A stretch of DNA of 64,000 bases from Candidatus Pacearchaeota archaeon (lineage in GTDB: Archaea > Nanobdellota > Nanobdellia > Pacearchaeales > GW2011-AR1), in the NCBI GenBank assembly GCA_019659125.1, contig JAIFVX010000001.1, positions 438,097 to 502,096 of the forward strand, written 5' to 3'. Within the stretch, counting starts at the first letter, position 1. Every line of letters starts with the position of its first letter. Position numbers and translations under genes: made by a program. The notes beneath the pieces are model-generated. The model ran no database searches. It saw only the letters and a list, made by a program, of their open reading frames with translations, and was not told the DNA's origin. Shown in pieces: positions 1-7,211 of the stretch.

Positions 1-513
1 GCCACCTCATTCATTGACGCACATGTATCTCCCAAGGCAAACTACATCTATAGGATTACTGCCGATATTGGTTCAACAAATGATGCCGATGCAACAACCT
101 GGATACTTGGAGATTTAAACAATGATGGTGCAGTCAGCATTTCTGACTTTATCGACTTTGCCACTATCTATCCAAGAACAATCCAAGACCTCGATTTCAA
201 TACCAACGCAGACTTAGATAACGATAAGGTTATTGACAAGAAAGACTTTATCATGTTCAAGGCGGCATTTAACGGCATCGATCCTCTTAACACAACTCTT
301 GGGGATATTAATAATGATGAGTTAGTTTCGGTTGCAGACTTCATTGATTTTGGAGCTGCATTCAATAGCACCTCTATTGATGCACACTACAACCTACGAG
401 CAGACTTGGATTCTGATGGAGATGTAGATAGTGATGACATGGCACTATTTGAAACGATATTTAACTACCATATGGAGTTAGATTCTCTGAACAATGAGTC
501 ATCGACAGATTAA
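1..513 (+). CDS. 3' part of a secreted dockerin-type calcium-binding protein (cut by window edge)
   Basis: The frame is open from the first base, so the N-terminus lies outside the window and 170 residues are visible. They contain two dockerin-like modules, each with paired EF-hand-type loops: GDLNNDGAVSISDF with ADLDNDKVIDKKDF, then GDINNDELVSVADF with ADLDSDGDVDSDD. Asp/Asn spacing in these loops is the type I dockerin calcium-binding pattern. Such repeats normally close large extracellular proteins and either bind a cohesin or stabilise the C-terminus by binding calcium; no cohesin is recognisable in this window. The protein ends in an acidic, Ser/Asn-containing tail with no membrane anchor. 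The residues before the repeats could be the end of a beta-sandwich domain. Confidence 0.72.
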   Translation, partial: ATSFIDAHVSPKANYIYRITADIGSTNDADATTWILGDLNNDGAVSISDFIDFATIYPRTIQDLDFNTNADLDNDKVIDKKDFIMFKAAFNGIDPLNTTLGDINNDELVSVADFIDFGAAFNSTSIDAHYNLRADLDSDGDVDSDDMALFETIFNYHMELDSLNNESSTD

Positions 514-591
514 TATCTATGACTTCATCACCTAGAAGCATAATATTTCCAGTACAACAATCCTTATAATCATCTTTTTCCTTAAAAAACC

Positions 592-903
592 ATGTCTCTA
601 GAGGATATACAAAGGCAGGTGGATGAGTGGGCTCAAACACGACCCTATTGGCATCAATTATCACAAGGCATGAGGCTGACAGAGGAAGTGGGAGAAGTTG
701 CCAGGGAAATAAATCATCAATATGGAGAAAAGAAAAAAAGAACTGATGAAGCTGAAGGAGACTTAGGAGAAGAGTTAGTAGATGCAATGTTCACCATTGT
801 GTGCATAGCAAATAATTCAAAAATAAACCTCCATGAGAAATGGAAAGAGATGATGGATAAGAAGCATTATGGCCGAGACAAAAATCGCTACGAAGTAAAG
901 TAA
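592..903 (+). CDS. MazG-like nucleotide pyrophosphohydrolase
   Basis: The 103-residue product fits a single all-alpha MazG/RS21-C6-type NTP pyrophosphohydrolase, which hydrolyses (d)NTPs to NMP and pyrophosphate in nucleotide-pool cleaning. The metal-binding helix pair is visible: TEEVGEVAREI near residue 31, and EELVDAMFTIVCIANN near residue 63, which supply the usual E..EE and E..D ligands. Length agrees with single-domain family members. It stands alone on the plus strand, converging tail to tail with the oxygenase pair that follows. The exact nucleotide preferred cannot be read from the sequence. Confidence 0.8.
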   Translation: MSLEDIQRQVDEWAQTRPYWHQLSQGMRLTEEVGEVAREINHQYGEKKKRTDEAEGDLGEELVDAMFTIVCIANNSKINLHEKWKEMMDKKHYGRDKNRYEVK

Positions 904-1488
904 TTATTTTAAAGATCCTTCAACGAGTATAAATGAATTCTTTCCAGCTTTATGATTGATATACTGAAGAAATCTATTCATATCCTTTCCTTTCTCAACA
1001 ATACAGAAACTGTTATCTTCTGGTGTAAAGACTGTAGGGTTCTCATTGGCAACATAGACTGTATTGCCTCCCCAAGCAGGATTCCAAGGAGGGGAAAGGC
1101 AATAAAAGAATTCTATTCGTTTTCCTGCAAGCTCTGAATCATGGATGAGAGTATAGTTCTTATGGCCATATCTCCCTACGTGTAAAGTGAAGTTCTTAGC
1201 CTTCTTCCCGAGAATGCTCGAAAGAAATGACCGAAATTCATCAGAGAAGAATATACTTTTCATGGAAGGGCTTGAAACAACTAAGGATGGATATCTATAA
1301 ACTGAATACCTATCGGGAATCTTATGTTCTACTCCTTTCTGCTTGGTTAAAAAGCGAGATAGCGAATCATAACTCTCTTTCATGAGGAAGTTAGGAAGTT
1401 TGATCATCCCAGCCTCTTGGAATGCCTGCTTCATCTGTTCGCATATATTCTTATCTGTATAAAGAGGATTAATCATCAATGAAACCAT
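904..1488 (-). CDS. Tpa1/Ofd1-like double-stranded beta-helix protein with degenerate iron ligands
   Basis: This 194-residue protein is a paralogue of the gene just upstream, which it overlaps by 13 nt, so the two are probably translationally coupled. The region TLIHDSELAGKRIEFFYCLS aligns with LLCHDDQLSGRKIAYIFYLS of the partner. The HxD iron motif therefore reads H116-D117-S118, with Ser where the second metal ligand should be. The distal part NHKAGKNSFILVEGS also lacks the Arg that normally binds 2-oxoglutarate. I infer a non-catalytic partner or regulator rather than an active dioxygenase. Two Met codons (residues 1 and 5) could start it; the first is favoured only by length. Confidence 0.65.
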   Translation of the reverse strand: MVSLMINPLYTDKNICEQMKQAFQEAGMIKLPNFLMKESYDSLSRFLTKQKGVEHKIPDRYSVYRYPSLVVSSPSMKSIFFSDEFRSFLSSILGKKAKNFTLHVGRYGHKNYTLIHDSELAGKRIEFFYCLSPPWNPAWGGNTVYVANENPTVFTPEDNSFCIVEKGKDMNRFLQYINHKAGKNSFILVEGSLK

Positions 1489-2075
1489 CCTCCAATGGCA
1501 TACCTATCTTTCGTGCTTACATTTTCTTCAACCTCATGATACGAGCGTGCAGAGACCTCGAATATCATCAATGAATTCCACAAGGGAAGATGCTTTTGTG
1601 AGATAGTCGTTGGCTTTCCCTGCTTTGAGTTGAAAAGGACTAGACATCCCCCGTCTTTTTCCTCAAAACTCTCAGATAAGTAAAAGATGTATGCAATCTT
1701 CCTCCCACTAAGCTGATCGTCATGGCATAAGAGGTAGTTAGTATCCTTATACAGGCTTCCTGCCATGTCGATCTTTTTTGTTTTAATGCCTGTAATCTCC
1801 TGGATAAGCCCAAGAAAATCTTTGGAAGAAAATAACGAGTGAAGTTCCTGCAAGGTCTTGTTTCGCGTTGATTGTAAATCCTTAGTCTGATGAAGATGAA
1901 ACAAATCCGACTCTTTTTCTTCAAATCTTTCAGATTTTAGTGCCTGTAAAACTTTTCGCGCCATATCTTCATTGAGAAGATCTCGTATCACGACATGCCT
2001 GAAAGGTTTGGCAGCATCAAACCGGTCTTTGAGAGTGCTTGCCATGCCTGCAACTGATCGATTGACAAAAATCAT
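1476..2075 (-). CDS. 2-oxoglutarate/Fe(II)-dependent oxygenase, Tpa1/Ofd1-like prolyl hydroxylase family
   Basis: The 199-residue product has the complete 2OG-oxygenase signature: H118-D119-D120 in NYLLCHDDQLSG, distal H180 in SYHEVEEN, and R191 in DRYAIGGW for the 2-oxoglutarate carboxylate. The spacing and the segment GGCLVLFNS are typical of the Tpa1/Ofd1/OGFOD1 family, which hydroxylates a conserved proline of ribosomal protein uS12 in eukaryotes. The archaeal substrate is unknown, so the ribosomal link is inference. It precedes and overlaps a degenerate paralogue, mirroring the active-plus-inactive two-domain layout of the eukaryotic enzymes. An upstream TATA-like stretch lies in the gap to radA. 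Confidence 0.8.
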   Translation of the reverse strand: MIFVNRSVAGMASTLKDRFDAAKPFRHVVIRDLLNEDMARKVLQALKSERFEEKESDLFHLHQTKDLQSTRNKTLQELHSLFSSKDFLGLIQEITGIKTKKIDMAGSLYKDTNYLLCHDDQLSGRKIAYIFYLSESFEEKDGGCLVLFNSKQGKPTTISQKHLPLWNSLMIFEVSARSYHEVEENVSTKDRYAIGGWFH

Positions 2076-2105
2076 ATATAACTTTCAAGAAAGGAATATA
2101 AAAAA

Positions 2106-3080
2106 CTATCCTTCGTCTTTGACACCGGCTTCACTCACGAAGAACTGAGCCTCATTGTCTGGCAAGTTAGGTGAATCAATAAGCTTTGCTACCCTGCTTC
2201 CCTGTTTTCCTCTTCGGAAATACATCCTATAGGTTGAAGCATGCCCTACAATATTTCCACCAATAGCCGTCGTAGGGTCTCCAAACATCATGGCAGGGTT
2301 AGCCATGACCTGGTTTGTCACATAGACAGCAAGATTGTGCTGTTCAGCCATTCGTATAAGATTGTGTAAGTATCTGTTCAGCTTTTGCTGCCTATCAGCT
2401 AATTGGCCTCTTCCCGCAAACTCAGCCCTGAAATGTGCAGTCAACGAATCGATAATAACAAGTTTAATAGGTTCTCCATCTTTGATCATCTCGTTAATCT
2501 TGTCGATAAGAAGAATCTGGTGATCAGAGTTGAATGCACGAGCCACTAATATATTCTTGAGCACCTTATCTGCGCTTGCCCGCATGGCCTCTGCAATCTG
2601 CCGTATTCGTGCCGGCCTAAAGGTTCCTTCGGTATCAATATAAACGGCCTTGCCGTTGATTCCTCCCTGTTCCTTAGGAAGCTGTACATTCACGGCCAAC
2701 GTCAATGCAAGCTGCGTTTTCCCACTTCCAAATGCTCCATATGCCTCAGTCATAGACCGAGTCTCAACACCCTTTCCTCCCAGAAGATTATTTAGATTGG
2801 AAGACCCTGTAGAAATATATCCAACGTCCTCGCGCTTCTTGGCAAACTCCATCCCATCCATGAACCCTAAGTTAAGGAGTCCTCGCGCTGCCTGGATTGC
2901 CTTTCGGGCAACAGCTTCTCCTATACCTGCGAGCTCCGATAAGGATGGTGGACTCATAACTGCTAGTCCCATGAGATCATAGACCCCTGCAGCCTCAAGC
3001 TTTGCAGCAATACCAGGCCCAATACCTGGAATATCAGTAAGTGTTGCTTCTTTCTTCTCTTCTTGTTCAGCTTTTGTCAT
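2106..3080 (-). CDS. radA: DNA repair and recombination protein RadA
   Basis: This is the archaeal RecA/Rad51-family recombinase that forms filaments on single-stranded DNA and catalyses strand exchange. The 324-residue length is standard. An N-terminal helix-hairpin-helix domain (TDIPGIGPGIAAKLEAAGV, residues 15-33) precedes the ATPase core. The Walker A motif is GAFGSGKT (115-122) and Walker B is KLVIIDSL near 210. The DNA-binding loop 2 region and the ATP-cap region follow (FGDPTTAIGGNIVGHASTYR). A TATA box CTTTATAAAG lies about 25 nt upstream of the ATG, indicating leaderless expression. There is no intein. Confidence 0.98.
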   Translation of the reverse strand: MTKAEQEEKKEATLTDIPGIGPGIAAKLEAAGVYDLMGLAVMSPPSLSELAGIGEAVARKAIQAARGLLNLGFMDGMEFAKKREDVGYISTGSSNLNNLLGGKGVETRSMTEAYGAFGSGKTQLALTLAVNVQLPKEQGGINGKAVYIDTEGTFRPARIRQIAEAMRASADKVLKNILVARAFNSDHQILLIDKINEMIKDGEPIKLVIIDSLTAHFRAEFAGRGQLADRQQKLNRYLHNLIRMAEQHNLAVYVTNQVMANPAMMFGDPTTAIGGNIVGHASTYRMYFRRGKQGSRVAKLIDSPNLPDNEAQFFVSEAGVKDEG

Positions 3081-3192
3081 AGTTAATAAAACTGATAAGT
3101 CTTTATAAAGATTCTATCAATGAATAATACACATTAGAATAGTGTGTACTCTTATGCCAATGAAAAAGAATTAATAAAGTTTGTGTTGGATG

Positions 3193-3645
3193 TTATGCAA
3201 TAAAAATAAGGGCAAAGAAAATAAGACTCAGGAAACAGAGAAAAAGGAAAAGACCATCTTCAATTCTTCCCCCAGTTTTGATTCCTCCATGTACTTTGCC
3301 CTTGAGCGGCCAGAAAGGCTGTATGCCTTCAATGGTAAAGCTATCAATTAAGAGATGAAACGAGTAACCAAGAAAGAAAGGCAGTGCTGCAATGGGAAAA
3401 TATAATGAAAGTACAACTGCAACGAGCGTGCAGAAAGTAAAGCTATGGATGAATCCTCTATGCTTAGAGAACCATTGGATGGGCCTGAATAAGGGTTTCT
3501 TTCCCATATAGGAGAATCCCGAATCAATATCGGGGAGGAGCGTGGCAATAAGGATAACAGGAATGAATACAAATATATGTTCTGCATGTGGCAGGAAAAA
3601 CAGCATGGCAGCAATCCCTAATGCAAGGTGAGTTCTCATAATCAT
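3193..3645 (-). CDS. YdjM-like membrane-bound metal-dependent hydrolase family protein
   Basis: The 150-residue protein has about four hydrophobic segments and the conserved polar motifs of the YdjM/DUF457 family: an early His (RTHLALG), LLPDIDSGFS, HRGFIHSF, and a GY..HLLIDSFT..GIQPFWP block. Those His/Asp residues lie near the membrane interface and are thought to bind metal; the physiological substrate of the family is not established. The ATG lies 25 nt from the TATA-like GTTTATAAT, supporting the longest start. No partner gene is obvious nearby. Confidence 0.78.
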   Translation of the reverse strand: MIMRTHLALGIAAMLFFLPHAEHIFVFIPVILIATLLPDIDSGFSYMGKKPLFRPIQWFSKHRGFIHSFTFCTLVAVVLSLYFPIAALPFFLGYSFHLLIDSFTIEGIQPFWPLKGKVHGGIKTGGRIEDGLFLFLCFLSLIFFALIFIA

Positions 3646-3675
3646 CCTTGCCTGAAAAGAACGAAAATTATAAAC

Positions 3676-4004
3676 CTATGTTTTTCTTTTCTTCATCTTA
3701 CCATAAATCCGGCCGATCAAGGCCCCGAGAAGAAAATAAAATATTCCTGATAGGATTCTAACTGCCATCGTGATTTCTCTGTGGCCCCAATTAAGAGATG
3801 TATAGAGTGCATCAAATCCGGGAACATTACTCACTAACATTAATAAGATCTCAACGGGGGCTGATAATAATCATAAGAAACAGTATAAGAACCAAAGAAT
3901 TCATACGAATAATGAAATGGTAGAAGAATGAGTGCGAGTATACCTACTAAAAACAAACATATCACTCCGCCTCTAACCCAATACGGCCACTTATTCCATC
4001 CCAT
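3676..4004 (-). pseudogene. Small WPYW-motif membrane protein interrupted by a one-base frameshift
   Basis: The ORF track misses this gene. From the ATG, 25 nt below the TATA box ATTTATTAAG, it reads MGWNKWPYWVRGGVICLFLV and stops after 54 codons. A second frame continues through FDALYTSLNWGHREITMAVR to a C-terminus GRIYGKMKKRKT. Both ends match the intact plus-strand gene at 16.9 kb, which begins MGWKDWPYWLKGG and ends GWLYGKMKKPRN. One extra C in the five-C run near 3856-3860 would join the halves into a 109-residue protein with three membrane segments. It may be a recent pseudogene, a homopolymer sequencing error, or frameshifting during expression. Confidence 0.62.
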
Positions 4005-4038
4005 TACCAACAGAACAAAAAACTCTTAATAAATCTAA

Positions 4039-4974
4039 CTACTGCTTGGCTTCAAGCTCGTGAATAAGAAGATCGACATTCACGTCCTCGATATGATCAA
4101 CACTAAATTCCATGGTGTTGAATAATGCGTTGTTCCTGACATTGCCCACAAAAAACCTTTCCTCTCCCAAAAGGGAATGCTTCTTCTCGGAAAACCTCTC
4201 AAGAGAAAATACCTCTTCCTGCGTGAGCCCGAGCTTATAGATGTGCTCTCCAAAGATGACTGCTCGAAGAGATTCAGTCCCATCATCCAAGACAAGATTC
4301 AACAAAGCTCTCTGCAGAGGTTTTACTTTTCCATGATTGATGCACTGATCTTCAGCGACCTTCTTCCCGCATTGAGGACATACTTCGAAATATCGGGGAT
4401 CAAAAGTCTGCACAATCAATGCTCGTGTCTTCAAGCTCTCTCCAGGTTTGACATCCTGAAGCTTCTTCATCATAAGAGGCTTCTTCGTTACGACAGCATC
4501 AATACGCTCTGAGCTTTTCTTGATGTCGGAAAATGATGAGAGATGCAATTCCCCATTCCTTACGCTTGCATTGGAAACCTCGATGACATCCCCTTCCTTG
4601 AGCTCTCCCCCTTCAACAAGAGAGATATGATGTGTATCCCATAATACGACCTTAGTATTTGAGCTGTCATCTGCCACAGTCACTCGTGCAACCTTTCCTT
4701 CCTTTCCATTCTTGTTAAATGAGATGATAGGAAATGTTTCGATGATCTTGCCGACAATATTGGCTCGCTTCATTCCTTGCACTAACTCTGAAATCTTCAA
4801 CCTTTCTTTGTCAAAATTAATTCCCAATTCAGCAGCAACAATCTGCGCTGCCCCTTCCTTTGACACTAATCCTGAAAGTTTTGCCCGCTTCGCCTCCACT
4901 TTCCTTTCTATCTCATCTTTCTCTACATGTGCTGCAGAAGCGATTCTCTCAACAAGCTGAATATAGTTATCCAT
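4039..4974 (-). CDS. rpa: Replication factor A (RPA-like) single-stranded DNA-binding protein
   Basis: An archaeal RPA subunit that coats single-stranded DNA in replication and repair. An N-terminal alpha-helical region is followed by an OB fold (NIVGKIIETFPIISFNKNGK onward, with VVLWDTHH and GDVIEVSNASVRNGEL). A zinc-finger-like element YFEVCPQCGKKV...DQCINHGK (C-x2-C-x8-C-x2-H) leads into a second OB-like part. I start it at MDNYIQLVERI because the ORF-track N-terminus (MFIKMSGGFVL) covers the TATA region and because GGGGATC just before this ATG resembles a ribosome-binding site. It is divergent from the small membrane protein at 5.07 kb. Confidence 0.9.
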   Translation of the reverse strand: MDNYIQLVERIASAAHVEKDEIERKVEAKRAKLSGLVSKEGAAQIVAAELGINFDKERLKISELVQGMKRANIVGKIIETFPIISFNKNGKEGKVARVTVADDSSNTKVVLWDTHHISLVEGGELKEGDVIEVSNASVRNGELHLSSFSDIKKSSERIDAVVTKKPLMMKKLQDVKPGESLKTRALIVQTFDPRYFEVCPQCGKKVAEDQCINHGKVKPLQRALLNLVLDDGTESLRAVIFGEHIYKLGLTQEEVFSLERFSEKKHSLLGEERFFVGNVRNNALFNTMEFSVDHIEDVNVDLLIHELEAKQ

Positions 4975-5070
4975 GATCCCCTTTGATAGTACAAAACCTC
5001 CTGACATCTTTATAAACATTTATATACTATTTTTTGCTTTAAAAGCTACCATCGTGAAAGGAGGTTATAT

Positions 5071-5433
5071 ATGGCAAACGTACAAAAGACTTTCGCTCTA
5101 ATTTTAGGTATTGTATTGCTCCTTGTTGGTATCCTCGGATTTTTCCCTAACGGTATTGTTAGTGAAACAGGATACTTCACGGTTAATATGTATCAAAGCA
5201 TCCTGCATGTTATCGCAGGATTATGTGGTATATATGCAGGTACAAAGGGAGAAGGACAGGGCTACAACGCAATCATCGGTTGGATAGGTATTGCTCTAGG
5301 AATATTAGGATTCATCCCAGTAGCTAAGGACTTGCTTCTACAATACTTGAACATTCAAACAAGCATCACTGTATTGCATCTTGTAATTGGTGTTGTCTGC
5401 TTGGGCGTCTACTACGGAGTAAGTAAGAATTAA
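5071..5433 (+). CDS. Four-helix membrane protein, DUF4383-like
   Basis: The 120-residue protein has four hydrophobic helices separated by short loops, with the pattern LGIVLLLVGILGFFPN early and YQSILHVIAGLCGIYAG and ITVLHLVIGVVCLGVYYGV later. This resembles the DUF4383 family of small membrane proteins, whose function is unknown. A good Shine-Dalgarno sequence (GGAGGTTATAT then ATG) precedes it, unlike the mostly leaderless genes around it. A T-rich stretch follows the stop. Confidence 0.65.
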   Translation: MANVQKTFALILGIVLLLVGILGFFPNGIVSETGYFTVNMYQSILHVIAGLCGIYAGTKGEGQGYNAIIGWIGIALGILGFIPVAKDLLLQYLNIQTSITVLHLVIGVVCLGVYYGVSKN

Positions 5434-5438
5434 CTCCA

Positions 5439-5462
5439 TATCTTTTTTCTTTTTTCTCTTTC
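5439..5462 (+). terminator. Oligo-T transcription terminator
   Basis: Immediately after the DUF4383-like gene the coding strand reads TCTTTTTTCTTTTTTCTCTT. Archaeal RNA polymerase terminates at such runs of T without needing a hairpin. It separates this gene from the EF-1 beta operon, whose TATA-like AATTTATAAACC follows directly. Confidence 0.6.
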
Positions 5463-5497
5463 CTTAAAATTTATAAACCCTCTAACTAACGATTGGT

Positions 5498-5770
5498 ATG
5501 GCAATCGTAACACTTATCATAAAAATAATGCCTGACTCTCCTAGTACAGACCTGCATGCAATACAATCACATGCTCGGCAGTTATTAGAGAAGGAAGGCG
5601 CGAAAAACCTTTCTTTTGAAGAGAAGCCTATCGCTTTCGGCTTAAAGGCAGTCATGGTGAAATTCGATCTTCCTGAAGAAAAAGGTACGGAAACGGCAGA
5701 GAACAAGCTCGGCACTATACCTCATGTCTCTTCAGTCACCATCGAAGACTACCGAAGAGCCTTCGGATAA
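5498..5770 (+). CDS. ef1b: Translation elongation factor 1 beta (aEF-1B)
   Basis: The guanine-nucleotide exchange factor for aEF-1 alpha. The 90-residue length and the fold (VTLIIKIMPDSPSTDL...IAFGLKAVMVKFDLPE) fit the archaeal single-domain form. The end of the protein, IPHVSSVTIEDYRRAFG, carries the conserved VxSVEV-like strand. The next gene starts one nucleotide after the stop, so the two are co-transcribed. Confidence 0.93.
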   Translation: MAIVTLIIKIMPDSPSTDLHAIQSHARQLLEKEGAKNLSFEEKPIAFGLKAVMVKFDLPEEKGTETAENKLGTIPHVSSVTIEDYRRAFG

Positions 5771-5771
5771 T

Positions 5772-6377
5772 ATGTCGTTAACACCCCAACAAGTCAAAGA
5801 GCTAAAGGCACAGCTTCTTCAGCAAGTGCAGCACCTCCCTCATGATCAAAAGCGAGAATTCATCCAAAAAATAGAGGATATGGCTCCAGAGACCCTGGAA
5901 CTCATGCTTGAGCAGCAACAGGGAAAGCAAAAGCCCATCTTTAGGATGATTATCGATAAGGAAGTCCCCTCAACGATTATTGATGAAAACTCTCATGCGA
6001 TGGCAGTGTTGGAAATAAACCCTGTTTCGGAAGCCCATACACTTATCATTCCAAAAAAGCCGGCCTCAGCCCCAAAAGAAATACCCCCAGAGGCGTTTGA
6101 GCTTGCCAAGAGGGTTGCTCGTACGATTGAAGAGCGCTTGAGACCAAAATCGGTTGATCTTGTAACTGAAACAAAATTTGGCGAATCAATCATTAATATA
6201 ATTCCTTCCTATAATGTACATGTTACTCTCGCATCTCCAAGAAAGAAATCATCTCCTGCAGACCTAGGAAAGGTCGCTCAAAAACTGAAGCCTGAAGAGA
6301 AAAAAGAGGTTATTAAAATACAAAAGCAGCCAGCAAAGAAAGATCCAATCGTGAAGTTGCCCAGAAGAATACCATAA
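5772..6377 (+). CDS. HIT-domain-like protein without the histidine triad
   Basis: I use the ATG one base after the ef1b stop (201 residues) rather than the overlapping ORF-track start. After a helical, Gln-rich N-terminal region there is a HIT-like fold: FRMIIDKEVPSTIIDENSHA, then ALEINP-type strand VLEINPVSEAHTLIIPKK. Where HIT hydrolases have HxHxHxx, this one reads SIINIIPSYN, so all three catalytic histidines are absent. The C-terminus is a Lys/Pro-rich basic tail. An RNA- or nucleotide-binding role without hydrolysis is plausible, perhaps linked to translation given its ef1b partner; this is inference. Its 3' end overlaps the convergent prepilin peptidase gene by 65 bp. Confidence 0.65.
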   Translation: MSLTPQQVKELKAQLLQQVQHLPHDQKREFIQKIEDMAPETLELMLEQQQGKQKPIFRMIIDKEVPSTIIDENSHAMAVLEINPVSEAHTLIIPKKPASAPKEIPPEAFELAKRVARTIEERLRPKSVDLVTETKFGESIINIIPSYNVHVTLASPRKKSSPADLGKVAQKLKPEEKKEVIKIQKQPAKKDPIVKLPRRIP

Positions 6378-7161
6378 CTAAGAATGCCAAGAAAAATGCA
6401 GGCACAAAGGGTATCCCTTCTTTGATCAACACGGATTTATTGAATTTTCTCAGCAGTCTGATGTCCTTCCAGCTCAACCCATGCACGCTCTTCTTGATCA
6501 CGTGCTTACCAACTTTCACATCCTGGTGCAACCAGTCTCCTTCGGTCAATTTTTCAGGAGAAATCCTCTTGATCATGCATCTTTCAAGTGCCTTGAGATA
6601 GAGATAGAGCATTGAAATGCAAAGGATCAGTCCCGCAACACTAAGAGTCTCCTTTAACCAAAAAGAGGGAGCATACAAGATCCCATTAATAACCAACGCA
6701 ATTCCGAGTACAAACACAAGCAGCGCATACTGCGGCGCCAAGAACATTTTGAAATTCTTGCGGTTATTCCAAACTATGTAAATGCTATAGATAAGACTAT
6801 ACAATGCTCCTAGGAAAAAAAGGAGAAAGATGAAAATCAAGGAAAGATACCATAGATCAAACAAGGATGCAAAAGGCAGCACAATCCCGATTCCCATTAA
6901 AAGTTTCGCGTCTCCTCCCGCGAATGCTCGTGCATAGTAGAATGCATACGCTAATCCGAAAAATAGCGCGAATCCCGCTAGTCCCCATAAAAAGAATCCG
7001 AAGTCCTTGGTAAATATAGAGTAGAACGCCCGATATGCAATGGCAAATGCTACTAATGAAAAATTAAGCCAGTTTGAAACCTCTCTGCTCCTTAGATCCT
7101 GGATGGTCGCCCAGAGAATCCAGAGCAATGCAAGACCAAAGAGGAAGCAATACTCATACAT
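6313..7161 (-). CDS. Prepilin peptidase, A24 family (type IV leader peptidase)
   Basis: A multi-pass membrane aspartic protease that would cleave the class III signals of the pilin-like genes at 8-14 kb. The two catalytic Asp residues are visible: D22 in TIQDLRSREVSNW and D84 in AFAGGDAKLLMG (the GxGD-type motif with Ala at the first position). About 283 residues, with a C-terminal extension beyond the core peptidase carrying GDWLHQDVKVG and a last hydrophobic pair of helices. I start at MYEYCFLF rather than the ORF-track start because a TATA element sits 25 nt upstream of this ATG and would lie inside the longer version. Confidence 0.88.
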   Translation of the reverse strand: MYEYCFLFGLALLWILWATIQDLRSREVSNWLNFSLVAFAIAYRAFYSIFTKDFGFFLWGLAGFALFFGLAYAFYYARAFAGGDAKLLMGIGIVLPFASLFDLWYLSLIFIFLLFFLGALYSLIYSIYIVWNNRKNFKMFLAPQYALLVFVLGIALVINGILYAPSFWLKETLSVAGLILCISMLYLYLKALERCMIKRISPEKLTEGDWLHQDVKVGKHVIKKSVHGLSWKDIRLLRKFNKSVLIKEGIPFVPAFFLAFLVMVFFWATSRLDLSLLAAFVF

Positions 7162-7180
7162 TGCATGAAAAACACGATAA

Positions 7181-7190
7181 CCTTTATTAA
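7181..7190. promoter_or_regulatory. Shared bidirectional TATA element between prepilin peptidase and PerM-like gene
   Basis: The near-palindromic CTTTATTAA sits about 25 nt from the chosen ATG of the prepilin peptidase (minus) and about 25 nt from the ATG of the AI-2E-family gene (plus). One core element can therefore serve both leaderless start codons. Confidence 0.6.
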
Positions 7191-7211
7191 GCTTCGTGTG
7201 CAATAAAGTCT

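Noticed and set aside
461-787. Minus-strand 108-residue ORF over the MazG-like gene
   Set aside because: Antisense to a clear MazG-like protein; no protein-like motifs and no promoter of its own.
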